Assembly: GCA_029582165.1 (NCBI GenBank)
Contig: CM055877.1
Coordinates: 42,733,749-42,797,748, forward strand
Direction of reading: 5' to 3'
Length of the DNA: 64,000 nucleotides
Source of the DNA: Portulaca oleracea
Taxonomy: Eukaryota > Streptophyta > Magnoliopsida > Caryophyllales > Portulacaceae
Numbering within the stretch: the first letter of the stretch is position 1; every line of letters begins with the position of its first letter. Below, one piece after another: positions 44,684 to 55,783 of the stretch. The notes beneath the pieces are model-generated. The model saw only the letters and a list, made by a program, of their open reading frames with translations, was not told where the DNA came from and did no database searches. A program made the position numbers and the translations under genes.

Positions 44684-45430
44684 CTATATATTATAATAGA
44701 AATTATTGTGGGTCCCACGAAATAGAGCCACGGGAGAGATTATAATGAAACTGGTCAATCACAACGTAGAAAATTATATTTTTTTTCGCTTTTTATTTTT
44801 TTATTTTCTATCCGGATTTTATTTTAAAATTAAAAACAAGATAGTATTACTAATCCTTGACTACTTACTCTTAATTAAATTATTTTGGTACAAATAACAA
44901 TAATTATTTTGGTCTTGCATATAATCTATATATTTTAATAGAAATGTTTGTGGGTCCCACGGAATAGAGCCATGGGAGTGATTGTAGGAGAATTTGCCAA
45001 TTACAACGTAGAAAATTATATTATTTTCCAAATTTTCTAGTTTTTATTTTAAATCCGGACAATATTTTAAAATTAAAAACCAGAAAATATCACTAATACT
45101 TGACTGCTTTGGAGTCTGAATTAAATTATTTTGGTGCAAATAATAGTAATTATTTTAGTGTTGACTATAATAATAATAATAATAATAATCTATCTATTAT
45201 AATAGAAATCATTGTGAGTCCTACGAAATAGAGCCATGGGAGAGATTGTAGAGGAATTAGCTAATCATAACGCAGAAAAATATATTTTTTTCTATTTTCG
45301 ATTTTTTTATTTTTAATCCGAATTTTATTTGAAAAAATAAAAAACCAGAAAGTATCACTAATACTTGACTGCTTTGGACTCTACATTAAAGTATTTTGGT
45401 GCAAATAACAGTAATTATTTTAGTGTTGAC

Positions 45431-45432
<2 letters not shown>

Positions 45433-45496
<64 letters not shown>
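45433..45496 (+). repeat. (AAT)n microsatellite tract
   Basis: About 21 AAT units. The homologous tract in the other 4.9-kb copy (32705-32744) is much shorter and interrupted by AATCAT. Confidence 0.93.
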
Positions 45497-46009
45497 CTAT
45501 ATATTATAATAGAAATTATTGTGGGTCCCACGAAATAGAGCCACGAGAGTGATTATAGGGAAACTGGTCACTCACAATGTAGAAAATTATATTTTTTTTC
45601 TATTTTTAATTTTTTTATTTTCTATCCGTATTTTATTTTAAAATTAAAAATCAGATAGTATCACTAATCTTTGACTGCTTTGGACTCTGAATTAAATTAT
45701 TTTAGTACAAATAACAATAATTATTTTGGTACAAATAACAATAATTATTTGATATTGCATATAATATATATATTATAATAGAAATCATTGTGAGTCCCAT
45801 GAAATAGAGTCACGGGAGTGATTGTAGAGGAATTGGTCAATCATAACGTAGAAAATTATTTTTTTCTATTTTCTATTTTTTATTTTGAATCGAGATTTTA
45901 TTTAAAAACTAAAAAAACCAGAAAGTATCACTAATTCTTCACATCTTTGGAGTCTAAATTAATTTATTTTGGTGCAAATAATAGTAATTGTTTTAGTGTT
46001 GACTATAAT

Positions 46010-46069
<60 letters not shown>

Positions 46070-46526
46070 CTATATATTATAATAGAAATTATTGTGGGTC
46101 CCACGAAATAGAGCCACGGGAGTGATTATATGGAAACTGGTCAATCACAACGTAGAAAATTATAAAACCAGATAGTATCACTAATGCTTGACTGCTTTGG
46201 ACTCTGAATTAAATTATTTTGGTACAAATAACAATAATTATTTTGGTACAAATAACAATAATTATTTTGGTATTGCCTATAATCTATATATTATAATAGA
46301 AATCATTGTGGGTCCCACGAAATAGAATCACGGAAGTAATTGTAGGAGAATTGGTCAATCATAACGCAGAAAATAATTTTTTTTTCTATTTTCTATTTTT
46401 TATTTTCAATCGAGATTTTATTTTAAAACAAAAAACCAGAAAGTGTTACTAATTCTTCACTGCTTTAGAATCTAAATTAAATTATTTTGGCAAAAATAAC
46501 CGTAATTATTTTAGTGTAAACTAATC

Positions 46527-46572
<46 letters not shown>

Positions 46573-47350
46573 CTATATATTATAATAAAAATCATTGTGG
46601 TTCGCAGGAAATAGAGCCATGGAAGTGATTGTAGATGATTTGGTCAATTACAACGTAGAAAATAATATTTTGTTTCTATTTTTAATTTTCTTATTTTCTA
46701 TCCGGATTTTATTTTAAAATTAAAACCAGATAGTATTACTAATCCTTGACTTCTTTGGACTAAAAATTAAATTATTTTGGAACAAATAACAATAATTATT
46801 TTGGTCTTGCATATGATCTATATATTATAATAGAAATGTTTGTGGATCACAGGGAATAGAGCCACGGGAGTGATTAAGGAGAATTTGCCAATTACAACGT
46901 AGAAAATTATTTTTTTTTCCAAATTTTCTAGTTTTTATTTTCAATCCGGAAAATATTTTAAAATTAAAAACCAGAAAATATCACTAATACTTGATTGCTT
47001 TGGAGTCTGAATTAAATTATTTTGGTACAAATAACAATAATTATTTTGGTACAAATAACAATAATTATTTTGGTATTGCCTATAATCTATATATTATAAT
47101 AGAAATCATTGTGGGTCCCACGAAATAGAATCACGGAAGTGATAGTAGGAGAATTGGTCAATCATAACGCAGAAAATTATTTTTTTTTCTATTTTCTATT
47201 TTTTATTTTCAATCGAGATTTTATTTTAAAACTAAAAAAACCATAAAGTGTCACTAATTATTCATTGCTTTAGAATCTAAATTAAATTATTTTGGCACAA
47301 ATAACCGTAATTATTTTAGTGTTAACTAATCTAATAATAATAATAATAAT

Positions 47351-47392
<42 letters not shown>

Positions 47393-48134
47393 CTATATAT
47401 TATAATAGAAATCATTGTGGTTCGCACGAAATAGAGCCATGGAAGTGATTGTAGATGATTTGGCCAATTACAACGTAGAAAATAATATTTTGTTTCTATT
47501 TTTAATTTTCTTATTTTTTATCCGGATTTTATTTTAAAATTAAAAACCAGAAAGTATTACTAATTCTTGACTACTTTAGACTCTAAATTAAATTATTTTG
47601 GTCAAATAATAATAATTATTTTGGTCTTGCATATGATCTATATATTATAATAGAAATGTTTGTGGATCCCACGGAATAGAGCCACGGAAGTAATTGTATG
47701 AGAATTTGCCAACTGCAACGTAGAAAATTTTTTTTTCCAAATTTTCTATTTTTAATTTTCAATCCGGACAATATTTTAAAATTAAAAACTAGAAAATATC
47801 ACTAATACTTGACTGCTTTGGAGTCTGAATTAAATTATTTTGGTGTAAATAATAGTAATTATTTTAGTGTTGACTATAATAATAATAATAATCTGTATAT
47901 TATAATAGAAATCATTGTGAGTCCCACGAAATAGAGCCATGGGAGAGATTGTAGAGGAATTGGCTAATCATAACGCAGAAAAATATTATTTTTTTCTATT
48001 TCTTATTTTTTTATTTTTCATCCGAATTTTATTTTAAAACATTAAAAACCAGAAAGTATCACTAATACTTAACTACTTTGGACTCTAAATTAAATTATTT
48101 TGGTGCAAATAACAGTAATTATTTTAGTGTTGAC

Positions 48135-48172
<38 letters not shown>

Positions 48173-48932
48173 TAATAATAATAATAATCTATATATTATA
48201 ATAGAAATCATTGTGGGTCCCACGAAATAAAGCCACGGGAGTGATTGTAGATGATTTGGCCAATTACCACGTAGAAAATTATATCTTTTTTCTTTTTTTA
48301 ATTTTTTTATTTTCTATCCGGATTTTATTTTAAAATTAAAAACCAGATAATATTACTAATCCTTGACTACTTTGGACTCTGAATTAAATTATTTTGGTAC
48401 AAATAACAATAATTATTTTGGTCTTGCATATAATCTATATATTATAATAGAAATGTTTGTGGATCCCACGAAATAGAGCCACGGGAGTGATTGTAGGAGA
48501 ATTTGCCAATTACAACGTAGAAAATTATATTTTTTTTCCAAATTTTCTCTTTTTTATTTTCAATCTGGACAATATTTTAAAGTTAAAATCAGAAAATATC
48601 ACTAATCCTTAACTGCTTTGAAGTCTGAATTAAATTATTTCGGTGCAAATAATAGTAATTATTTTAGTGTTGACTATAATAATAATAATAATCTATATAT
48701 TATAATAGAAATCATTGTGAGTCCCACGAAATAGAGCCACGGGAGAGATTATAGAGGAATTGGCTAATCATAACGCAGAAAATATATTTTTTTTCTATTT
48801 TCGATTTTTTTATTTTTCATCCGAATTTTATTTGAAAACATAAAAACCAGAAAGTATTACTAATACTTGACTGCTTTGGACTCTAAATTAAAGTATTTTG
48901 GTGCAAATAACAGTAATTATTTTAGTGTTGAC

Positions 48933-48933
<1 letters not shown>

Positions 48934-49019
<86 letters not shown>
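48934..49019 (+). repeat. (AAT)n microsatellite tract
   Basis: About 28 units with one AGT interruption; homologue of 44005-44093 one 4.9-kb period away. Confidence 0.95.
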
Positions 49020-49543
49020 CTATATATTATGGAAATTATTGTGGATCCCACGAAATAGAGCCACGAGAGTGATTATAGAGAGACTGGTGAATCACAATGT
49101 AGAAAATTATATTTTTTTTCTATTTTTAATTTTTTTTATTTTCTATCCGGATGTTATTTTAAAATTAAAAACCAGACAGTATCACTTATCCTTGACTGCT
49201 TTGGACTCTGAATTAAATTATTTTAATACAAATTACAATAATTATTTTGGTACAAATAACAATAATTATTTTGGTACAAAAAACAATAATTATTTGATAT
49301 TGCCTATAATCTATATATTATAATAGAAATCATTGTGAGTCCCACGAAATAGAGTCACGGGAGTGATTGTAGGGGAATTGGTTAACGTAGAAATATATTT
49401 TTTTTCTATTTTCTATTTTTTATTTTCAATCGAGAATTTATTTTAAAACTAAAAAAATCAGAAAGTATCACTAATTCTTCACTGCTTTGGAGTCTAAATT
49501 AAATTATTTTGGTGCAAATAATAGTAATTGTTTAAGTGTTGAC

Positions 49544-49597
<54 letters not shown>

Positions 49598-50247
49598 CTA
49601 TATATTATAATAGAAATTATTGTGGGTCCCACGAAATAGAGCCACGGGAGAGATTATATTGAAACTGGTCAATCACAACGTAGAAAATTATATTTTTTTT
49701 TCGATTTTTATTCTTTTAATTTTCTATCTGGATTTTATTTTAAAATTAAAAACCAGATAGTATTACTAATCCTTGACTACTTACTCTGAATTAAATTATT
49801 TTGGTACAAATAACAATAATTATTTTGGTCTTGCATATAATCTATATATTATAATAGAAATGTTTGTGGGTCCCACGGAATAGAGCCATGGGAGTGATTG
49901 TAGGAGAATTTGCCAATTACAACGTAGAAAATTATATTATTTTCCAAATTTTCTAGTTTTTATTTTCAATCCGGACAATATTTTAAAATTAAAAAACCAG
50001 AAAATATCACTAATACTTGACTGCTTTGGAGTCTGAATTAAATTATTTTGGTGCAAATAATAGTAATTATTTTAGTGTTGACTATAATAATAATAATAAT
50101 AATAATAATAATCTATATATTATAATAGAAATCATTGTGAGTCCTACGAAATAGAGCCATGGGAGAGATTGTGAGTCCTACGAAATAGAGTCAAGTGAGT
50201 CTGGTCTTGAGTTTTTTGGCGATGTATTCCTTTCTGCATTCAATAAG

Positions 50248-51129
50248 ATGAACCTTTCTGCTTACTCTGATTCTTCTTTGCCCTCTTCCCTGAGCTGCTG
50301 CGCCAATAATAATCTGAAATTTAATGAACCCTTAAAAGAATTTTCTAATGAACATGAGCATAAGATGGCGGTGTTGGAAGACACCATCACCATAAATGTG
50401 GGCACAGAAGGACAACCTCGGGAGTTGAAGTTAGGTAGCTCGCTCACAGAAGAAGAACGAGTGTCCTTTACAGAGCTTCTCAAGGAGTTTGTGGATGTAT
50501 TCGCATGGTCTTACGAAGACATGCCTGGGATTGATAGGGAAATTGCGGAGCATACCATCCCTTTGCTTCCTGATGCAAAGCCGGTTCGACAAAAGGCTAG
50601 AAGGATCAAGCCTGAATGGGCTAAGAAGATTGAGGAAGAAGTGATCAAGCAGCTTAACGCTAAGTTCATCAAAGCAGTCCAATATCCCGAATGGATTGCT
50701 AACATTGTCCCAGTACCCAAGAAAGATGGAAAGGTATGCATGTGCGTAGATTTTCGAGACCTTAACAAAGCTAGTCCCAAGGATAGTTTCCCTTTACCAC
50801 ACATCGATGTATTAGTAGATAACACTTGCGGACACGAGCTACTATCCTTTATGGATGAATATGCGGGTTATAACCAAATCAAAATGGCGGAAGAAGACAT
50901 GGAGAAAACCTCATTCACTACACCATAGGGAACATACTGTTATGTGGTTATGCCTTTTGGTCTTAAAAATGCTGGGGCAACATACCAACGGACAATCAAC
51001 ACCCTACTTCATGATATGATGCAAGTAGAGGTAGAGGTTTATGTGGATGACATGATCGTAAAATCCAAAACAAGGGAAGGGCACATTCCTAACCTTCGCA
51101 AGTTTTTCCTCTAACTTCACAAATACAAG
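50248..51129 (+). pseudogene. Reverse transcriptase part of the Tat pol
   Basis: Recognisable by DVFAWSYEDMPGI at the N-terminus, VQYPEWIANIVPVPKKDG, VDFRDLNKASPKDSFPLPHI, the SFMDEYAGYNQIKM region, MPFGLKNAGATYQR and the catalytic box YVDD at 51040-51051. Two stops interrupt it: a TAG right after SFTTP (50926) and a TAA (51112) before MRLNPTKCTFGV. The remaining sequence is close to family consensus, so the stops look fairly recent. Confidence 0.93.
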
Positions 51130-51912
51130 ATGCGGCTTAATCCAACAAAGTGCACCTTCGGTGTCACCTCTAGGAAGCTGCTAGGCTATGTGGTTAGCCA
51201 ACGAGGCATTGAAGTTGACCCTTCGAAGATAAAGGCTATCCAAGAGTTGCAGCCACCTAGGACAGAAAAAGAGATAAGGGGTTTCCTAGGACGAGTCCAA
51301 TACATCAGCAGGTTCATCTCGAAGCTCACCATGACCTGTGAACCTTTGTTCAAGAAACTAAAGAAAGGAAGCAAAATAGAATGGGACGATCAATGTCAAG
51401 CGGCCTTCGACAAAATCAAGGAATATTTGCAACATCCTCCAGTCCTCATGCCGCCAGTACCAGATGAGCCTCTACTCCTTTATCTTACTATAACTAGCTC
51501 TGCAATGGGGGCTATGCTAGCTCACAAGGCTAAAGGTCAAGAGAGCACCATCTACTACTTGAGCAAGAAATTCTTGGACTATGAAAGTCGATATGCAGAT
51601 ATAGAGAAGATGGCCCTTGCACTAGTATGGGCCACCAAGAAGTTAAGACATTACATGCTTTCACATACTGTATATGTCATAGCTGAGAATAATCCCATCA
51701 AGTTCATTATGGAGCAACCTACCATCAACAATCGCATTGCTCGATGGGTGATCATGCTTTCAGAGTTCAATCTTCAGTACTTGCCTCAGAAATCCATCAA
51801 AGGACGGGTTGTTTCAGATTTCCTAGCCACTTCTCCATCACAGGAACCTCCAAGCACTCACCTGGAATTCCCAGATGAGAACGTATTTTTCACTGATGAA
51901 GTAACATGGTAA
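51130..51912 (+). pseudogene. RT thumb and first RNase H part of the Tat pol
   Basis: MRLNPTKCTFGV, then GYVVSQRGIEVDPSKI and GFLGRVQYISRFISKLT (RT connection), followed by a gypsy-type RNase H region with IYYLSKKFLDYESRY and the histidine-rich LRHYM segment. The usual aspartate at the start of the RNase H fold is not obvious (LTITSSAMGAML), in line with the weakened first RNase H known in Tat elements. It ends at TAA 51910-51912, which separates it from the next domain in the same frame. Confidence 0.88.
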
Positions 51913-52425
51913 ATGTATTTCGATGGAGCTTCTAATCAAATGGGCTGTGGAGTAGGAGTACTACTGATCTCTCCAGAAGGGGCACATGTCCCTGTATATG
52001 TAAAGTTGGACTTTGATGCTACTAACAATGCTGCAGAATATGAAGCATGTATCAGATGTTTGCAAGCCGCCTTGGCCTTAGGCATACGCCATGTAAAAGT
52101 CTTCGGGGATTCTAGCCTCATCATTAATCAGGCTAAAAATGCATGGAAGGTCCGGAATGAATGTCTCGCGGCCTATCAACAAAAGCTCTTGGGACTTGCT
52201 GATCAATTTGAGCAAATCAGTTTCCAATACCTCTCAAGGGATCACAATGAGTTAGTCGACGCCTTAGCCAAGTTGTCTTCAATGATATTCATACCATCAG
52301 GCACGCTTCAATTACCAGCAGTAGTAGAGCGACAGTCTAAACCGTCATATGTTTGGCACCAGGAAACACAAAAGGAAGAAACTGAGGAATGGTTTCATCA
52401 CATATACAACTTTCTGCGACAGTGA
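51913..52425 (+). pseudogene. Second, archaeal-type RNase H of the Tat pol
   Basis: It begins MYFDGASNQMGCGVG and keeps the active-site acidic residues: Asp in YFDGAS, Glu in NNAAEYEAC, Asp in FGDSSLI and Asp in HNELVDALA. This domain is a hallmark of Tat elements. The domain fold ends near 52270; from 52278 the sequence belongs to the first 591-bp tandem unit and runs to TGA at 52423-52425 after YNFLRQ. Confidence 0.9.
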
Positions 52426-52500
52426 GCGGTCAGGTCTTTAGCAGCACAATACTGCTTAATCCAAGATCGACTTTACAAAAGGTCACCTACGGGCATTAAT

Positions 52501-52716
52501 TTGTTGTGCATTGATGCTAAGAGTGCCAAGGAGATCATGACTACTGTACATGGAGGGGAGTGCGGTCCCCACATGAATGGACGAATGTTAGCAAAGAAGA
52601 TTCAAAGGCCTGGTTACTATTGGACCACTATGGAGGCAAATTGCTTAGAGTTCGTTCGAAAATGCCACAAATGCCAAGAATATGCCAACTACAGCATCAA
52701 CCCCCGTCATACCTGA
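52501..52716 (+). pseudogene. Integrase zinc-finger segment, copy 1
   Basis: Gypsy integrase N-terminal HHCC finger: His in TTVHGG, His in GPHMNG, and Cys pair CHKC, with PGYYWTTM between. The frame ends at NPRHT and stop; the continuation into the core (SPWPFSVWGIDIIG) lies in another frame, so there is a one-base shift in the C-run. Copies 2 and 3 are at 53092-53307 and 53683-53898. Confidence 0.88.
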
Positions 52717-53091
52717 CTACTTTGACATCTCCGTGGCCATTTTCAGTGTGGGGTATTGACATCATTGGCAAGATACACCCAACCGGAATAGGAGGACATG
52801 GGTACATATTGGTCGCCATCGATTACTTCACCAAGTGGGTGGAGGCAGCCTCTTTTGCCAAACTCACATTCAATGATATTCATACCATCAGGCACGCTTC
52901 AATTACCAGCAGTAGTAGAGCGACAGTCTAAACCGTCATATGTTTGGCACCAGGAAACATAAAAGGAAGAAACTGAGGAATGGTTTCATCACATATACAA
53001 CTTTCTGCGACAGTGAGCGGTCAGGTCTTTAGCAGCACAATACTGCTTAATCCAAGATCGACTTTACAAAAGGTCACCTACGGGCATTAAT

Positions 53092-53307
53092 TTGTTGTGC
53101 ATTGATGCTAAGAGTGCCAAGGAGATCATGACTACTGTACATGGAGGGGAGTGCGGTCCCCACATGAATGGACGAATGTTAGCAAAGAAGATTCAAAGGC
53201 CTGGTTACTATTGGACCACTATGGAGGCAAATTGCTTAGAGTTCGTTCGAAAATGCCACAAATGCCAAGAATATGCCAACTACAGCATCAACCCCCGTCA
53301 TACCTGA
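53092..53307 (+). pseudogene. Integrase zinc-finger segment, copy 2
   Basis: Same translation as copy 1 over its whole length, including the HHCC residues and the premature NPRHT end. It lies exactly 591 bp downstream of copy 1. It is followed by only the first part of the integrase core before the third unit begins. Confidence 0.9.
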
Positions 53308-53682
53308 CTACTTTGACTTCTCCGTGGCCATTTTCAGTGTGGGGTATTGACATCATTGGCAAGATACACCCAACCGGAATAGGAGGACATGGGTACATAT
53401 TGGTCGCCATCGATTACTTCACCAAGTGGGTGGAGGCAGCCTCTTTTGCCAAACTCACATTCAATGATATTCATACCATCAGGCACGCTTCAATTACCAG
53501 CAGTAGTAGAGCGACAGTCTAAACCGTCATATGTTTGGCACCAGGAAACACAAAAGGAAGAAACTGAGGAATGGTTTCATCACATATACAACTTTCTGCG
53601 ACAGTGAGCGGTCAGGTCTTTAGCAGCACAATACTGCTTAATCCAAGATCGACTTTACAAAAGGTCACCTACGGGCATTAAT

Positions 53683-54779
53683 TTGTTGTGCATTGATGCT
53701 AAGAGTGCCAAGGAGATCATGACTACTGTACATGGAGGGGAGTGCGGTCCCCACATGAATGGACGAATGTTAGCAAAGAAGATTCAAAGGCCTGGTTACT
53801 ATTGGACCACTATGGAGGCAGATTGCTTAGAGTTCGTTCGAACATGCCACAAATGCAAAGAATATGTCAACTACAGCATCAACCCCCGTCATACCTGACT
53901 ACTTTGACATCTCCGTGGCCATTTTCAGTGTGGGGTATTGACATCATTGGCAAGATACACCCAACCGGAACAGGAGGACATGGGTACATATTGGTCGCCA
54001 TCGATTACTTCACCAAGTGGGTGGAGGCAGCCTCTTTTGCCAAACTCACATCCAAACATGTGGCCAATTTCATCCTTCAGAATATCCTATGTCGATACGG
54101 AGTGCCTCATGAGATCATTAGCGACAATAGAAGCCATTTTCGGAAGGAAGTAGAAGCCCTGTTCGCCACTTACAAAATCCAGCATCACCGGTCTTTGCCA
54201 TACCGGCCTCAAGCCAATGGAGCTGTGGAAGCGGCCAATAAGACGGTGTCAGGGATTATCAAGAAGATGGTTGTCACTTACAAGGATTGGCCAGATAAAT
54301 TAGCATTTACCCTATGGGGATGCCGAACCTCTATACGAACTGCTACGGGGGCAACACCGTATTCCTTGGTATATGGGATGGAAGCAGTCTTACCAATTGA
54401 AGTAACGATCCCTTCGTTACGAATAGTGGCCGAAAGTCAGTTGCCAGAAGCAGAATGGGCTAGGGAAAGGTTCGAGGAACTAATGTTGATGGACGAAAGG
54501 AGATTGAGAGCATTACATAATGTGCAAGTATACCGAAATAGGATCACTCGGGCTTTTAATAAAAAGGTGAAAAGTCGTTCGCTTCAAGAAGGCGATTTGG
54601 TGCTTAAAGAGATGAGGGCACCTATACAGGATCTAAGAGGAAAATTTTCACCTAATTGGAAGGGTCCTTATGTAATTAAGGACATTTTGCCAGGAGAAGC
54701 AGCTCGGCTCGCTACCATGGATGGAGAAGATATAATTCAGCCCACAAATTTGGATCAACTCAAGCGATATCATGCCTAA
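53683..54779 (+). pseudogene. Integrase, copy 3, with the full catalytic core
   Basis: The zinc finger (53683-53898) has diverged slightly (EFVRTCHKCKEYVNY). The core is open from 53742 to 54779 in the next frame. It keeps the DDE triad: Asp of WGIDIIG (53940-53942), Asp of ISDNRSHF (54123-54125) and Glu of QANGAVEAANK (54228-54230). The residue after SDN is Arg, where Gly is usual. The C-terminal part has LVYGMEAVLP and the GKFSPNWKGPYVI motif, and ends LDQLKRYHA with no chromodomain, typical of Tat integrases. Confidence 0.92.
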
Positions 54780-54841
54780 TATAACCAAGCAACTGGAAAA
54801 CTAATTTTCAGACACTTGGGATATATTTAATAAATACTCAT
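54780..54841. other. Short non-coding link between pol and the LTR
   Basis: 62 bp after the integrase stop. It has no polypurine tract, as would be expected directly before a 3' LTR. It ends CTCAT, which reappears after the LTR, favouring a solo-LTR insertion here. Confidence 0.6.
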
Positions 54842-55291
54842 TGTAGACACCGAGATTTGCACCCGATTTATTGATAAAACATTTGGACCGATACCAAGAT
54901 GGATTATCGTTTCAATAAGCAAAGGAAGCAAAACAACAAAAAGAGTCGACCCAGTCCAATAACAAAACCCGCACGGGTTTTGTTTGAAGAAGACGACCCA
55001 GAACCAAGGCAGGCCCAAAGCGCGCCCCGACCCAGGTAGCACAAAGCCCCCGCGGGTTTTCTTTGCCCAAAACGCGCCGTTTTGCTGTGCCGACGTCAGC
55101 GATCCGCGTATACAAGTTTTAAAACCCGCGCGGGTTTTATCTTCAAAAATCTGGCGCCATTATCACCTTGATCACCCTCCCTTGATATTAGCCCCATGTG
55201 TTTTTTGACCCTAGCCTTGACTACGTGATTGCATGGCATGATCTAAGGGATGTGTCCCTCATTTTCCCTCCTAAACACTACCCTCACCACC

Positions 55292-55298
55292 TATAAAT
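55292..55298 (+). promoter_or_regulatory. TATA box of the solo LTR
   Basis: TATAAAT in the context CACCTATAAATACCCC, followed by C-rich, CT-rich sequence free of G, as often seen in the transcribed leader of plant LTRs. Confidence 0.65.
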
Positions 55299-55752
55299 AC
55301 CCCTTCATCCTTCCACTCATCTCACCAACAACTCTCATAAAACCACCCTCATTATACTCTCATCATTCTATCCCTACCTTCTCTAGAAGCATTCTCATAT
55401 TATCATACACTCACTCTACCAAATTCCTATCATGCCACTATCCATATATCACATTTCCATCCCCCTCACACTTTCATTCTTTCCAATCCTAAAGTCAAGG
55501 CAAAGTCAAGGATTTCAAACCGGCACATTTGGGCTCCTAAATCAAAAGAGGTTCGCTTTATTGCTTTCTTTATTATCGTTGTTTAATCATGTAATTTGTA
55601 CATTAATTCATTTATATGTGCATATTTTGTAAACCAAAAACTCCATTATTTATATTGCATGTTAAGAATATAATTTTGCGAAATCAATTAAACTTCTCCC
55701 CGCTCTTTTTCGTTTTAATGTCGATTTTAGTAGAGTCCGTTTTCTAACGGGT

Positions 55753-55783
55753 GAATTCAAGAATTCTTATAATTCTTGAATTC
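55753..55783. other. Perfect inverted repeat in the solo LTR
   Basis: Arms GAATTCAAGAATT (55753-55765) and AATTCTTGAATTC (55771-55783) around the loop CTTAT. In RNA this would form a 13-bp hairpin downstream of the probable transcription start. Confidence 0.8.

Larger units (their letters stand above)
31519..50156 (+). repeat. Higher-order repeat, about 4.91 kb period, interrupted by an LTR element
   Basis: The monomer with ACAAATTACAATAATTATT plus two further modules starts at about 31519, 44262 and 49186. Subtracting the 7828-bp element and its 5-bp duplication from the first interval leaves about 4910 bp, matching the second interval of about 4924 bp. Shared diagnostic variants include GACTACTTACTCT (32138, 44866, 49784) and AATGATTATGG-type AAT junctions. 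The LTR insertion is present in the first copy and absent from the second. Confidence 0.75.
41334..50190 (+). repeat. AT-rich satellite array, right block
   Basis: Direct continuation of the left block after the LTR element. The first bases, CCTATAATCTATATATT, complete the monomer broken at 33505. Same monomer classes and same orientation. The block ends in a damaged monomer: TTGTGAGTCCTACGAAATAGAG occurs at 50135-50156 and again at 50169-50190, 34 bp later, and the sequence then switches abruptly to retroelement pol sequence at about 50191. The longest (AAT)n tracts of the window lie here. Confidence 0.94.
52278..54050 (+). repeat. Tandem triplication, 3 x 591 bp, inside pol
   Basis: Three direct copies at 52278-52868, 52869-53459 and 53460-54050, each exactly 591 bp and differing at only a few positions (for example CATAAAAGG at about 52957 against CACAAAAGG, and GACTTCTCC at 53316 against GACATCTCC; the third copy carries several private changes). 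Each unit spans the end of the second RNase H, the linker, the integrase HHCC zinc finger and the first catalytic Asp of the integrase core (WGIDIIG). 591 is a multiple of three, so the frame is kept across units. The internal junctions read AACTCACA then TTCAATGATATTC. Confidence 0.96.
50194..54779 (+). pseudogene. Decayed pol of a Tat-lineage Ty3/gypsy element
   Basis: One reading frame from about 50194 to 53897 gives, in order, reverse transcriptase, RNase H, a second (archaeal-type) RNase H and the integrase zinc finger; the integrase core follows in another frame to 54779. Two RNase H domains and the absence of a chromodomain point to the Tat lineage (Ogre/Retand relatives). Breaks are in-frame stops at 50926-50928 (TAG), 51112-51114 (TAA), 51910-51912 (TAA) and 52423-52425 (TGA, repeated in later copies), a one-base shift in the CAACCCCCG run near 53880, and a tandem triplication of 591 bp. 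Gag, protease and the 5' LTR are missing; the satellite abuts the start. It is not functional. Confidence 0.93.

Noticed and set aside
2121..49323. Open frames giving poly-Asn or poly-Ile peptides ending in LYII..EIIVGPTK or YILWKLLWIPRNRA
   Set aside because: They are AAT tracts and their satellite flank read as codons. They recur with every monomer of that class, with no codon preference or independent conservation.
1..50190. Regular repeats as a CRISPR-like array
   Set aside because: The units are 240-330 bp, homologous throughout and without unique spacers, and the context is eukaryotic.
53389..53607. Additional small ORFs in the triplicated segment (53151-53522, 53389-53607, 53938-54153)
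   Set aside because: They are out-of-frame readings or truncated pol reading across tandem junctions, not separate genes.
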